Shown one piece after another: positions 33,016 through 46,086 of a DNA stretch of 64,000 bases. Every line of letters begins with the position of its first letter. The stretch's first letter is position 1. Where the stretch lies: positions 1 to 64,000 of the forward strand of contig JAOTOM010002685.1 in NCBI GenBank assembly GCA_034440615.1, written 5' to 3'. Position numbers and translations under genes: made by a program. The DNA is from Ashinkailepas kermadecensis. Taxonomy: Eukaryota > Arthropoda > Thecostraca > Neolepadidae. The notes beneath the pieces were generated by a model. The model was not told where the DNA came from and did no database searches. It saw nothing but the letters and a program-made list of their open reading frames with translations.

Positions 33016-33719
33016 GACTGCGGGACCGCCACCTGAGGTAGCCAGACACCCTCCCCCAGTTATGACTGCGGGACCGCCACCTGAGGTAGCCAGACACCCT
33101 CCCCCAGTTATGACTGCGGGACCGCCACCTGAGGTAGCCAGACACCCTCCCCCAGTTATGACTGCGGGACCGCCACCTGAGGTAGCCAGACACCCTCCCC
33201 CAGTTATGACTGCGGGACCGCCACCTGAGGTAGCCAGACACCCTCCCCCAGTTATGACTGCGGGACCGCCACCTGAGGTAGCCAGACACCCTCCCCCAGT
33301 TATGACTGCGGGACCGCCACCTGAGGTAGCCAGACACCCTCCCCAGTTATGACTGCGGGACCGCCACCTGAGGTAGCCAGACACCCTCCCCCAGTTATGA
33401 CTGCGGGACCGCCACCTGAGGTAGCCAGACACCCTCCCCCAGTTATGACTGCGGGACCGCCACCTGAGGTAGCCAGACACCCTCCACCCAGTTATGACTG
33501 CGGGACCGCCACCTGAGGTAGCCAGACACCCTCACCCCCAGTTATGACTGCGGGACCGCCACCTGAGGTAGCCAGACACCCTCACCCAGTTATGACTGCG
33601 GGACCGCCACCTGAGGTAGCCAGACACCCTCCCCCAGTTATGACTGCGGGACCGCCACCTGAGGTAGCCAGACACCATCCCCCAGTTATGACTGCGGGAC
33701 CGCCACCTGAGGTAGCCAG
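33016..33719. repeat. 48-bp minisatellite, ~15 copies
   Basis: Very homogeneous 48-bp units (GACTGCGGGACCGCCACCTG, then AGGTAGCCAGACACCCTCCC and CCAGTTAT). The only variation is a 1-3-base length change or substitution in the CCC run. The near-identity suggests recent expansion. Sixteen-codon period opens several frames on both strands; none looks like a real protein. Confidence 0.97.
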
Positions 33720-34162
33720 GAGGCGGTCCCAAAGAAGCTGCTGAAAAGGTGGTGTCCATGAGTGTCTATTCATTCCGCCGCCATCGTGGAAAAACCTGAT
33801 GGGGCGCTCGAGAGCCCCTCCCCACCCCACACCCGCCCACGGCACGACGAGGGTTAATAGAAAGTCCCAAGCCTATTCCGGAAGGCGGCTGCCGTCCTCC
33901 CGTGGTCTTTTTCCGTCGTCATTTCAAGCTGCTTCGCAGCAGCGTTTTAGAATTGTGTGACTTTTCCTAACTTTCTTTTTTATGGCGAGACTGCACCGTC
34001 CGAGTCGTGGGACAAACGGTGCGCCCTGTCACTTGCTTCGGTTCACACGCAGATGTTTGACTCTCATATGCATACTGCTTATGATTTGCCACACCAGCAA
34101 AATGGCAAGAAAAGAAGGGGAGCTCTCTTTTTAGATGTATATTTCTGCCAGCTCTGACAGAA
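33720..34162. other. Unassigned sequence upstream of piggyBac remnant
   Basis: No gene called. May contain the 5' end of the transposon below, but I could not define a terminal inverted repeat. Confidence 0.4.
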
Positions 34163-35290
34163 ATGCATATTCAGCTAGCCGTAGACGAGAGCGACCAGAG
34201 CGATGATGGCGGCAAGATCGATAACTTGGACGACGTTACCGGTCTTGTTGACTCTGGCTCAGAGAGTGAAGGTGCCGAAGAGATAGAAGGTGAATCTGGT
34301 GCTGCTGTTGTGTCTGCACCTGCGCCTTCTCGTGCTGAGCAGCGACAGCAGCTAAGCTGCGGCAGACGGCAGCACCGGATCAACATCTACACAGCCTTTA
34401 ACAGGAGCAACTATTTGTATTAACATGTCACAATCTGCTCCATACACCGTCATCACTCAGCCTAAGACAAGATCGGCACCTGAAAAGACAACTCAGTCGG
34501 CCATAGACCCATCGAGCACCACGGGATTCGATGTTTGTTACATGTCATAAACACCAGGCCTGGTGTGAGGAGGGGTTTCGCCGGAGAAACCACGAACCCG
34601 AAAAAAAGCCTCGAGACAGCTTTTTGCTGATGAGATGCTGTCACTGATTGTAGAAAAAGAGCGAAAGTATCAAAGGGGCGAGGAAGAAATGAAGGGGACT
34701 CTTCTGGACGTGGAAGTACCTAAAGCACCAACACTGTGGTGTTCTAGGTATTTGACGGCGCTCCTCGGACTCATGTACGTCATGGGGATACTGGGCCACA
34801 ATTTCAAGTGTGCAGCGTATGAAACACGAAAAAGTCGGTCACCACAGCTTCACTGCAACGATTGGAAAGGAACGCTTCCGTCTGCTACATTTCGAGCTCA
34901 CTTTAGGCGACGACACCAGACAGGAGCGGTGGAAGTGTGGCAGGTTCACAGTTTGCGGACAGATTGATTAGATCTTCAACAGAAACTGTCAACAGTGCAT
35001 GATCTTAGAACAGTTCTTGGTGCTAGACAAAGCACTCTGCCCCGTGCGGATGAGGATATATGGTTTCGCCAGTACAACAAGCTGGCCAAGTATGGGCTGT
35101 TCTTCCGCTCTATCAACTCGATGCAGTATACATATACGTGTGTGGTATCGAAAGTCATTCATTATTTTGCTGTGAAAAAAACAACCGGTGTACCGGGACA
35201 ATGCTTCGCGCCAGAGCTCACAGAAGCCCATAGAGTTAATAATTCCTTAACGAAATGCATCAAACACTTTCCAGACAGTGTCATTCCCTG
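34163..35290 (+). pseudogene. piggyBac-type transposase remnant
   Basis: Three stretches in different frames align in order to a piggyBac transposase. 34171-34320 is an acidic N-terminal region (DESDQSDDGG, GSESEGAEEIEGE). About 34850-35035 reads RFRLLHFELTLGDDTRQERW ... IFNRNCQQC ... LEQFLVLDKAL, matching the family's RFxxLLRxxRFDD and xxDExMVPFKGR regions. 35060-35160 reads KLAKYGLFFRSINSMQYTYT, matching KPAKYGLLFxSIN...YPYTY. Stops and frameshifts separate the pieces, and the usual Asp-Glu pair reads Asp-Lys in LDKAL. The C-terminal half, including later catalytic Asp residues and the Cys-rich domain, is missing. A dead, truncated copy. Confidence 0.72.
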
Positions 35291-36225
35291 AGCCAGCGTC
35301 CCCCCCCCTCCCCCGTTGTTAGTTTCATGACAATGCCTGGTGTGTTTTTGCTGTGTTATCACCACAAACTTGAACAATAATTGAGAACACGGCCGCGTCT
35401 GCGGTAGGCCAGCAGTTTGTGAGTGACAGGCTGTCAGTGCATGTAGCTCTGCATTAATTCATCTCGTGAAATATTTTGGGTGAGCACCGAACTGGAACGT
35501 GATTGGTAAGGTATGACCGGCTCTTTTCTCACCAATTTTACTTTTTCGCATTGAACCAAACGTGTTTAAATCAGAGTTTGCGCAGATACACCTGGATATA
35601 TGCACGTTGGCATGTATACAGAGTGCAGTATGCAGTCAGGTTGGTCGTGTAGAGGGACTTTAATTCCATTGAGGTAGAACAATTGCATTGAGTTATGTTA
35701 CTTGGTTCCAAATGTATAGCCAACAATGAGCGCTATGACTGGGCCGAGCCTGGCCCCTCATGGCCATAAATTGCCTCTTGTTTACGGCCTTCGGCCTCCT
35801 TGTAATAAAGCCGTACAATAACTGGCTGAGTTGACAAAAAGTGGGATCTAGCAAATTCCCTTTCTTCAGATTTTGATGTTTGAAATGTTTATCGGTGCAT
35901 GCAGCTCGCCTTGCAACACACGCATTATGCCGGCTATGTAAAAGTTCATGAGATCGCTGTTTCTGCCAACGACGTTCTTCTCGTTCGAACAAGCTGTTTG
36001 ACCACTAAAATATTGTACATTTATTACCATAAAGTATCATAAAGTATCATAAAGACCACAAATTTCATTGTGCTTCCGTGTACCGACACAACACACATCT
36101 GTCTTCGGCGCGTCGAGGTGTACTACGGAAATAGTTTTGGGGAACTCCTGAAAAGCCCCCCAATCAAAAATAAAAACACCAATACGAATATGAGCTGCCT
36201 TCAAACACGTAAGTTAGCATATGAC
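35291..36225. other. Unassigned sequence
   Basis: A 99-codon minus-strand frame at 35693-35992 (RRPKAVNKRQFMAMRGQARP) has the feel of a dispersed-repeat tail but no family is assigned. Otherwise nothing supported. Confidence 0.35.
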
Positions 36226-36330
36226 CATAGGCGTAGGAACAGGGGGGGGGGGGGGGGCGTCCCCCCCCCCACTTTTCAAAGTGTGGGAGGGGCAGCAATG
36301 GTAGCTGGCCCTCCCACTTTTGAGACATTT
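36226..36330. mobile_element. G/C-run MITE-like element, copy 1 (partial)
   Basis: Starts CATAGGCGTAGGAAC, the reverse complement of the right end of the copy at 41446-41623. Then a G17 run, CGT, a C10 run, and the shared internal block CTGGCCCTCCCACTTTTGAG. The G and C runs could form a long G:C hairpin. The right terminus is not found. Confidence 0.6.
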
Positions 36331-37794
36331 AAATTTCCTAAAAAGCAGCATGCATACATTTGAATATGTGAAGAAAAAAAACTTCACTGCAATCCATAAC
36401 TAAGCAAAAGCTGCACATATCACATCGTAGCACTTTCACTCGCACCACTAGGGACATTTCCCAATCCCGCGGCCCACCGGCGAAACAGTGTGGGCGGCGC
36501 CATTAGCCGTGATCGTGCATAAAGTGCGTCGAGAACCACCCTATAAACAAACAAACATCGCTGCGCTTCATTTTTTAAGTCACTGCACGCTTGGACATGA
36601 CCTTACAACAACGCAACTAATTCAGGAGTTGATGTAATGCCATATATGTATGGATATTCAAACCTTATATTATGTCATAAAAAGTTTATAAAGCAGATCA
36701 TGTGCCAGCCAGTAACCAAATACATTCATATTAGAGTTTCACTGTGTTTCTTTGGCTGTTAACATATTTAACATTGATTTCATTAATATTGCCTACAGTA
36801 TAAAATTAGTAAGGCTGAATGCAGTAACGTAACACAATCAAGGTAAGACATACAATTCACAAGTGCAAGTACCGTGCCTTGATATTACATAGCCATGCAA
36901 TATATATGCCTTGGTCTTAGCTGCCATACCCTTCAACATTTACGTGCATTTTGATTCTTAAAGCATACAAATTACTGCCACGATACATCCATTGCGTGGC
37001 TGTAGTATGGAATAGAACGTTCAAATTTCTATTTGTTCAAGGGATTTTCACAGTTTGGCACAGCACACAGATATCCAACCTTTTGAGTGAGATGTCTGGG
37101 TATTATCGTTGCTGGCATCCAACACAGCAAAATACTTTTTTCCATCATTTATTATGGTAGCATAGATACAATAGTGAAGTCTACACCATATTATATCAAC
37201 TTCAAGTGCGAGAACTCCTTTCGGGATTTCAGAATCCCCCGAGAGGATTAGGCGCTCGTGATGTGACCTGACAAGGTCACATGAGGAGTGATATGAAGAG
37301 TGATGATGTGACGAGTGATGAGTGATGCTTGTTATGTAACCTGACAAGGCACATGACGAACATGGCAACTGACCGGGGTAGATCTTTAGCTGGGTAACTG
37401 CGTAGTGGCATTGACAGCACGTTAAACATTTAATTCAAGTTATGTCGTCCAACATAAATGGTTTAGTCAGATGGTGGGCTCATGGTATATGCAAAAATAT
37501 CTGCTTAGCAAAGACTCTGATCCCAGAATCTATTGAATGAAGACATTTGGATTAAAAGTACTAGAACACTGAATTACAACGGAGACTACTATCAAGGCTT
37601 CTCATCGTCCAGTGATGTGTACGGCCAGGCTGAGATTTCAAAACCCTGAAGATATGGGGATGTTTTTAGGCCGATTGCAGGGTGTATAGTTCTTGAAACA
37701 CTACTTATGGTGCAAGCAGTTAAATGGGTATATCAATGTCAATTTTGTGCCATGTACTCCATAGACGTCATTGTAAAGTATAACATCATTAGGT
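36331..37794. other. Unassigned AT-rich sequence
   Basis: No gene supported. GTGATGACGAG-type short direct repeats lie around 37285-37330. Confidence 0.45.
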
Positions 37795-40450
37795 CATGCG
37801 CAGTGGCGTACCGACCCGACCCCTGAGAGGTTGTGGGCCCCCAGTAATCGAGCCGGGGTTCGGGAAAATAGCGCCAAGCTCCCTAAAATCCCGCTGGTGT
37901 CCCCAACAATCGCACCTGGGCCCATAAAAATAACATTGGGGCCCCAAAAAAGTAGCGCAGAGGCCCCTGAAAATGACGCTGGGGCCCATAAAATCCCACC
38001 AAGGCCCCTAAAAATCACATTGGGCCTCAAAAATCGTTCCGGGGCCCTAAAAATGACGCTGAGGGCTTCCAAATGTGGGACCAGGTCCCTAAAAATACCG
38101 CTGGGGCTCCCAAAAAGTCGCGCCGGGATCCTGAAAAGTCGCGTCAGGGCCCCCGAAAATCACGCTGGGCGCCAAAAAGGCTGGCCGGGCCGTCAAAATC
38201 ACGATGGGTCCCAAAAGGTCGGGTCGGGGCCCCTGATAATCGCACTTTGGCCCCAAAAAGTATGATTCGGTGCCTCTGGAAATCACGCTGGGAGCACACA
38301 AAAAAGTCGTGCCGTGGTCCTTGAAAATCACAATGGGGGCTGCAAAAAGACGGGCTGGGCCCCTGAAAATCACGCTGGGGGCCTCAAAAGTTCACGCCTG
38401 GGCCCCGAAAATCACGCTGGGGTCGAAAAAGTCGTGTCGAGATTCTTGAAAATCGCAACGGGGACCCCAAAAGGTTGAGCCTGGGCCACTGAAAATCACG
38501 TTGAACCTGAAGGTACCAAAAAGTCGCGCCCAGGGCCCCTGAAAATCACACTAGGGGTTTGACAGGTCGCACCGGGGCCCCAAAAGTCTCATCGGGAACA
38601 CCCAATAAATGAATCCGGGGCAACGAAAAAAACAGTCCGGACATGGAAAATCATTCTGGGGAAAATCATTTGAAAATCAGCATTCAAGTCAGCAATCGCT
38701 CCAAAAGAAACAAAAACGTGTTGGGCCCCCGAAAGACGTGTCGAGGCCACTAAAACTCGCGATAGGCATCCCAACCAATGACGACAGGGTCTAAAAATCG
38801 CACTTAGACCCAAATACGTCGCACCGCTGCCCTTGGAAATCACACTGCGGGCCCAAAAAGTCGTGCCGAAGCCCCACAAGTTGCAGCTGGCTTCCCAAAA
38901 TTCAATTCCTACCCGGAATGTCAATCTGCGGTCACAAATACAAATGCGCCAAAGACCCCAAAAACGCGTCGGGCCCCGGAAAAGAATCGCTTTGGAGCAC
39001 CAAAAAAATCTACCGGAACCCGAAGAATCGTAACGGGGCCCAAAAATATCGCGCAGGAGGCCTACAAAAAAATAGACGTCGACCACAAACAATCACAAAG
39101 GGACTCCATCGAGACGACCCGAGCACCGGAAAATTCAGAACAGGTCCCGAAAGAAAGTTCTCCTAAGGGCCTTTCTACTCTGAAGGGTGCCATTGGCTGA
39201 AAAAAAAACTCGTTGAGCTGCCGCAGTGGTATACCAAGGAGGCAAATCCCCCCTCCATCCTGAAGAGGTGGACCCCCAAGAACCCAAGAATCGCGCCGGG
39301 GTCCCCAAAAATAATTATGAGGCCCCATAAATTCGCATCTCGGGCCCCAGAATTAGCGGTTATAAATAAATACAGCGGGCACCAAGAACTTGCACCTGGC
39401 CCGAAAATTTGCGCCGGGGAACGTCAAAATCGCGCTGGGGCACAGATAAGTCCAACGTGCAAGGCGAACTAGCGCCAAGCCCCCCGCCCCTCCGCCCAAA
39501 AAAATATCGCGATTGGGACCCAAAACTCCTGTCGGTAGTCTCATAAATTCTGGTCGGGGCATCAAAAATTCCCCTCGGGGCTCCCAAAAATTGGTGTTTG
39601 ATGGCCTCAAATAAACACAGCGTGGCCCCAAAAAAACGCATCGGAACCCGACCAGAATCAAGCCGGAGCTCTCCAAAATAAAGAGAGATTTCTAAAAATA
39701 AATGTCCGAGCCAGGAAAATCGCTCCTTAGCCCAAACGTACCACCAGATGCCTTAACAAATAGCATACGGCACCGAAAAACGCACCGGAGCTCGAAAAAT
39801 CGCGGCGGGACATAAACAATGTCACCGGGGGCCCGAAATATCAGGCCGTGGTTCGGACTTTACATAATTCAGAAGTCATCCAAAAATTGCGTCGAGCACA
39901 GAAGACTGGCGTCGGATCCACCCGGAACCACGCGCCTGGGCCCGAAAAGTAGCGAAGGGACCCCGAGAAATTATACCGGATCCCACAATATCGTGCTGGG
40001 GTCCCACACATTTGAGCGAGGAACCCCAAATAAACACAGCGGGATCCTAAGAGCACAACTGGAGGACGAAAATGCACCGGGCCCTCCAAAGCGTACCGAT
40101 TCTGGAAAAAGCGGCAGGGCCTTAAAAGATGCGTTGCAGCTCTAAATAACCACACCGGCAGTAAAAAAAAAACACAAAAAAACACAACGGGTCCCTCAGT
40201 GCACATCGGTGCTTTGAGACCACATGGGGCCTCAAAAACAGGTTGGGGCCCTCAAAAATCGATGTGGTCCTAGAAAGGGAACAAATAGACCGAGCACTAA
40301 ATAAACACTTCGGGGCTTGCGAAAATGCGCCGATACCTAAAAGAAAATTCCGTCGGTGCAAAAACAAAAACCAATAAAACTCTTAAAAAGAGCTTGGGTC
40401 ACAAAAATGTGCCGGGCCCCTAGCAAAAATTGGTTGGAGCCCTAAATCAC
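37795..40450 (+). repeat. Degenerate GC-run/A-tract array B, copy 2 (2.65 kb)
   Basis: About 80 diverged units of 28-36 bp: a GC core (CTGGGGCCCC) followed by AAAAATCGCGC or GAAAATCACG. Neighbouring units are barely identical yet the alternation of GC block and A tract is kept throughout. Same class as 27100-28195 but opposite orientation. An embedded non-array block (about 39180-39270) contains GGCTGAAAAAAAAACTCGTTGAG, also seen at about 22280. All frames here are shadows. Confidence 0.92.
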
Positions 40451-41445
40451 ATCCACAGACAAAGAAAAACGGAAAGGTCAAAAAAAGAACACCGAACTAG
40501 AGCCTCAGTTCGGTAGCCAATCCTGGGAGCGTATCTAACCAAAGAGATGAGGTGCATCAAAGCTCAGCGGTTATCCGGATTTCTTAGCCACCAGAAAACG
40601 TGGGAAGAAGAGAACTAATCATCGAATTGCATTCAGGATGGGCCCCTGTGGCTCTTAAGTCTGAACACGTTGTGGCTTTATGAGGTGCCGTGTGTTGTCA
40701 CCTGTCAGCTATTTTCCACTGAATTGTTGGTCCCCAAAATAAGCGCTTCCATTCCGTTTCAGCCGGGTGCCACATGATGTAGTTGTAGCATTTCGTTTCA
40801 AGTGGCGGATATTCTAAGGTGCACGATGTGTACTACAGAGATGATTGAGGTGACTGATCACCTCACTGACCACCTGTTGGAGTTAGGCCATGAGGACGAA
40901 CACCATACCATGCATTTATATTTATTGCGCTTTTCTTTGCCCCAATCTGTCAATCTGCCAATCTTGGTCTGCCACACAACGGATCAAAGAAATTTCAACC
41001 AGCGATCACCCGTCTTTCCTGTTTCTCATCCTCTCCAGCATCAGTGATGATACTTCTTTTGCCATGGGCCAGCAAGTAAGCTACGTTCTTCCTTATTCTT
41101 TCTCCTCACCAACACCGGTGAACATTTACAACGGGGGACATCTTAAAGACGTATTGTACTATATCATAGACACTAGGGCACACCACATTCCCATGAGGGA
41201 GGCTGTAATGAGCTTGCCCCCCCCACCCACCCCCACACACACACACTCACCATATAGCGGAAGTTGAAGAAACTTTGTTTGAACAGGAACACTAAATAGT
41301 TTCACTCGCACCAGGAAGATAAACCTACTATTATAAAAGAATCCATCGGTCGTGAGAAGAGTTCCAAGTTCAGCGAGAAGTGTGAATTTGAAAGTATTTT
41401 TACTCCGATGATCGTTCTTTTTCAGGACCACAAGTTGCTGTTAGC
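40451..41445. other. Unassigned sequence
   Basis: No supported gene. A 125-codon frame (40890-41267) contains no recognised domain. A small perfect inverted repeat GAGGTGA/TCACCTC lies at 40848-40865. Confidence 0.4.
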
Positions 41446-41623
41446 CATAGGCGTGCCCAGGGGGCCTGAGCCCCCCCCCCTTGCGGTGAGAGTTGTGTTC
41501 ACTATTAAAATTATCGTGTTCTCTATCCAAAAGTGCTCAACCATGGTACTTTGCGAAATTCCTGCGTGCGCCCCTGCTGTTGACCCTGGCCCTCCCACTT
41601 TTTGAGACGTTCCTACGCCTATG
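41446..41623. mobile_element. MITE-like element with CATAGGCG termini, copy 2
   Basis: 178 bp bounded by CATAGGCGT (41446-41454) and ACGCCTATG (41615-41623). Inside lie a G-run/C-run pair and CTGGCCCTCCCACTTTTTGA, shared with 36226-36330. No coding capacity and no clear target-site duplication. Confidence 0.6.
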
Positions 41624-42045
41624 CATATGACCATATGAATGAGTAATCCTCATGATCCCAGGCTTCGCCATGCATGGCCATTCTAAAGCACGCTTGCTGC
41701 ATGTTAATTATCCACGAATTGGCTATGGTCAGCCTACCGTGCGATATTTTTCCTTGATTGATGGTTCGCCCGGCATACTGCCTCGCTCGTAGGGACGACT
41801 GAGGGATTTCAAGGCCTTTGAGATTGGCGGTGTTAAACGGGGTGCGCGTTTAATATACCAGTCGTCGGAGTACGCGAAATACCCTGAGATACATTGAGAC
41901 AAGCCGAAATATGTCAGCTTTCGGCCACGATCTTCCCAGCAGAATATTTCGGCACCATTCATATTATAACGTTACTTGTTATGTGTTATGTCTACTTCTT
42001 ACGTGCGAAATTCGCCAACTGTGCGTCTATTTGCACCGTCACCGA

Positions 42046-42338
42046 GATACACTCAGTAACTTCAGTCGTAGCTGAGACGGCAGATACACTCAGTAACTTC
42101 AGTCGTAGCTGAGACGGCAGATACATTCAGTAGCTACAGTCGTAGCTGGGACGGCAGATACACTCAGTAACTTCAGTCGTAGCTGAGACGGCAAATACAC
42201 TCAGTAACTTCAGTCGTAGCTGAGACGGCAGATACACTCAGTAACTTCAGTCGTAGCTGAGACGGCAGATACACTCAGTAACTTCAGTCGTAGCTGAGAC
42301 GGCAGATACACTCAGTAACTTCAGTCGTAGCTGAGACG
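42046..42338 (+). repeat. 37-bp minisatellite, 8 copies
   Basis: Units of exactly 37 bp (GATACACTCAGTAACTTCAG, then TCGTAGCTGAGACGGCA), nearly identical apart from the third unit. Confidence 0.97.
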
Positions 42339-45300
42339 GCCTTACCGTTGACATTTGCGCCCTGGCATCATGTCAGTGACTTTTGTCGGTGTATGGTCGC
42401 GGTCCGAATGCCTCACAATAAGGTCCTGTTTCCTTGTATTCGGTTCAGTTACGGTGAGCCATCCAATAACAAGCGAATGCTTTGTGCCAAATCACCAGAG
42501 TGTGTAATTTAGGCAAGAAGTTGATAACGTCCAGAGCAAACGTAAGATTAAAGCGATCCCCGGGAACACAGCAATGTACTTGTCAATGAGCACATGCATT
42601 GGACCCACTGGGTGAGGGTTATCGTTCTCAGACGGTCATATGACGTCTATATCCGTACAATTGCAGAGTGCTGTGGATGGGATACCTCGAGTACATTTAA
42701 ACGGAAAGAACCAATTGATCGCTTGCATATTGGGACTTACATTACACGGATGTCGTAAGTAGATTACTTGGGCTTCCGGTGGGTCGACTGGGTGTTAATT
42801 TAGCGCCTGTACCTGCATGCATAGAAATAACAACCTGCATACTAGATGCACAGGAACACCTCGCAATGTTGGTGTGTTCAAAATCGCATCAGCTTCTCAA
42901 TTTATCCCAGGCAATTGATGCTTTACACCCAACCGTTCAGAGCTACGTTAATTCGAGCTAATCTATGGTGACCTATCCTAACATAGCCTAACCTGATATA
43001 ATCCAACTCGACCTAACCTAAAATACATGGAATTTCGATACCTAAGACCTATCAATGTTCAGTCACCCAAGCCCAAGTATCTTCGATCGTGTAAAATATG
43101 CGAATGTTCGATCACCGAAAACCTACGGTTGTTCGATTGGTCAAAACATCAGTTCGGTGACGTATTGCTCTGTTTCTGAATGTAACTGCGTGGATATTTT
43201 GTTCGTCTGTGTTGTCGCCGTACAGTGTGTATATGGTAGACAAAGCGCACGAGTGCCAGGTTGTGCGCTCCTTACGTGTTAATGCGCATACATCGAATAC
43301 GCTTTCAATGTTTGTCGTGCGTGTTGTCGGGTGGTCAAATGCCCTGACAGGAGAATCGCACACACTTGTGTTTAAAAGAAGCCTTTAAAAGTCCTTAAAA
43401 TCAGTAACTTTGCAACGTATTTACATCTGAATTCATTGAATGAATACATGCGTATGTACTTCTGGCGACGCCAATCACGTAAGTCATTAGGTGGTTTTTC
43501 AGGACACAATATTTACCTTTAGAGGTTCTTTGAAGTCAATGTGGGACCTGAATGACGAGGTACCCTACCACTGCCACCATATGGAACAAAATGTCACAAA
43601 TAAGGTGTCATGCGACAACCCTTAACCTGCGCCGCACTACCGTTGAAGAAGGTAGTGTTTCAAAGTCAACAACCAAGGTCCTAATAAGGTTCAAAGGACA
43701 TGATTGCACCCCATCGCCATCCTAGGGACAGAATGTCACACCTGAAAGTTCACCTCATGAACCTTTTTCAAGACAGCCGGAATAGGGAGGAGAGCGCGAG
43801 CAGAGTCCCCGCTGCCCCTTCCTGCGACTGAGAACGACACCGGCCAACTTGTCCTATATGTGGAAGTGGGAAGTTCGAAACATATGCTTGAAGCAGCCCA
43901 CGTTTTGAATTGACAATGCTTGCCGAAATTTCCTCAGGGTATGTCGGCCGAAAGCCATTTTTTCGATAATATCGCCTGAGTTATTGGATCATCAACTCAG
44001 GCCTGAGCCATTGGGACAAAATTGATTCACACGTGGCTCTGTAGCGGCTTCGGTTCTCAAATCGATCACGCGCACAGGTGATGAGTTCAATCTTCACCTT
44101 CTACCTGTGTGTTTTTCGACCTGTGTTTTTAAAGTCAGCTATTCAGAATTTAGTTCTGCGTCGCATACACATATGTCGTAAAACGTTTTAACAGCGGTTG
44201 TCACTTTATGATATCAACCTCCAAAGGTAAGGTTACCGGCTCAGATCCGGTAGCATCGAAGCCACTGTGGCGCCGTTGCCGTGCTTGTGGTGATATGAGG
44301 CCATAGTTCCTGATGAATTATTTATATGGTACCAGGAATCCTATGGAACAGTTGCTGTCATTCCCGCTCAGATCAGGCCTAGTCGGGCGAAGATGGTGCA
44401 AAATGTATGCGCTGATCTGGATTGACCCATGATCGGTTGCTGTATTAAAATCGTCACTTGGACAACGGTGAATCGTGAGAACTGGGGGGGGGGAGGGGAG
44501 GTCACAGCTGTCACACTCCTCCAGCTTTGAAACTGGTGCGACGCTCTCTGAACTTTTGCAGAGAGTGGCAGTGCAAAATGTAGCCGCAAGGCAATATCCG
44601 TTTTGAATGGGCAATATTTGCGGGAAATGACTCAACATATATCATTTCCGAGTAATTTATCTGATGATCCCCATTGAGTTCGTGGATTTTCTGAAAACCT
44701 TCCAGACAAAAATAGATCATATATGATTCTATAGTAGCTTCAGTTCCAATGTGGTGCTGCTGCAGAGTTCTGTTGATTTTCAGAGTTGCTGAGCTATGGA
44801 GTTCCTTCAATTTCGGAAAGAGTTCCTCGAAGTCTAGGGAGAGCTGAGAGCTTCTTCAATTTTTTAGATGTTGAGAATCTGAGTTACTTCAAATGTTTCC
44901 TTCAACATTCAAGGAGCTTGAAAGAGCCCCTTCCTTCACACGTATTGTGTTCAAGACTTGCAGATGCAATTGATGGATACTTCCCAAATAAGACGGGCAT
45001 ATCCATGAACTGAGCTCAGTAAACAGGCTCAAATCATGCAGTGCATACTTAATGAAAGACATTTCCTCAATTAATTTGAAAAATGTTGTGTTTGCTGTTG
45101 TTGATTAATCAAATGTTCTCAAATAAAATAGTGCACATGGGTGTTCTTTTATATATATTTGTGGGGGCAAATGTTCCCTCAATGTTGGCTTTGCTCCCCA
45201 ATACTCTTAATTTTATCATGGGACACAATAGAGTGTGCTTCCCCCCCCAATCATTGTGTACCTGAAGTTGAAATTATTGGGGAACAAACCCAACATTTAG

Positions 45301-45579
45301 GGGTATTTGCTCTCACAATAGTACATAACACAAGTGCATTATTTTATTTGAGATCATTTCGTTCATCAAAAACGCAAACCTTGATGTATTCTCCCCCCCC
45401 TCCCCCTTCAGGAATAATTTACAGAAATAAACTTCCCTGATAATGTACCTAGATCTTCGTTGTTTTATAGCAGCATTTTACTATCCAAAAACTAAAGTCG
45501 AATGTTTCAGCTACATTGTTTGTGGGCATTCAGTTGTTATAAGATTTATCGCGTTTTGACAGTATTATGATTAGGTATG
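42339..45579. other. Unassigned sequence, 3.2 kb
   Basis: No gene recognised. CCTAACCTRAYATAATC-type motifs around 42975-43020 loosely resemble degenerate telomere pentamers. A G10 tract lies at about 44484. Short open frames show no domain. Confidence 0.45.
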
Positions 45580-45900
45580 TAAACAGTTAACCTTATATTC
45601 ATGACATTACAGATGTATGAAGAGAAAACGTCAAAAAATGACTGAATATATTTCGACCGTGGGTCATTATCAGCAATTCAGTTTTTTCATCAATGTTTAC
45701 AATCTAGTTGTCACATTTCTGTTGGGCAACAACGCATGCGGAATATTCCATGGAATTCCTAAACCAAGGAATTAGACATATGGGATGGATAGCACCATAA
45801 GTAGAGACAAACCATGTGCACGGGCAAGCCTATCTACGGCGATATGGTGGCACTCGTCATATCGTGTGATCGGTTTCTCAACGAATCTAAGTGTCACGAC
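45580..45900 (+). repeat. Dispersed repeat C, copy 1
   Basis: Matches the reverse complement of 51840-52170. Shared blocks include ATGACTGAATATATTTCGAC, GTGGGTCATTATCA, GCGGAATATTC and ATTAGACATATG. No coding capacity; class unknown. Confidence 0.75.
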
Positions 45901-46086
45901 ATCCTATTGAAATGTACGCAACTCCGAATACAATGCATGAATGCTGGGTATGTATGGGTAGACAGAGCAAGGCAGGCGATCATATTGAATACACTAAGCA
46001 CCATAATTCGAACAAAATCGCATGTATGCAAAGACGCACGTGTTGCAAGTGTGCAGGAGGGCGCGCTTTCCCACGTTTACGTGTGT

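Noticed and set aside
33016..33719. CRISPR-like array
   Set aside because: The 48-bp units are contiguous with no unique spacers, and the genome is eukaryotic.
34635..34967. Intact piggyBac transposase gene
   Set aside because: Homology moves between frames and stops; the catalytic pair and the C-terminal half are lost.
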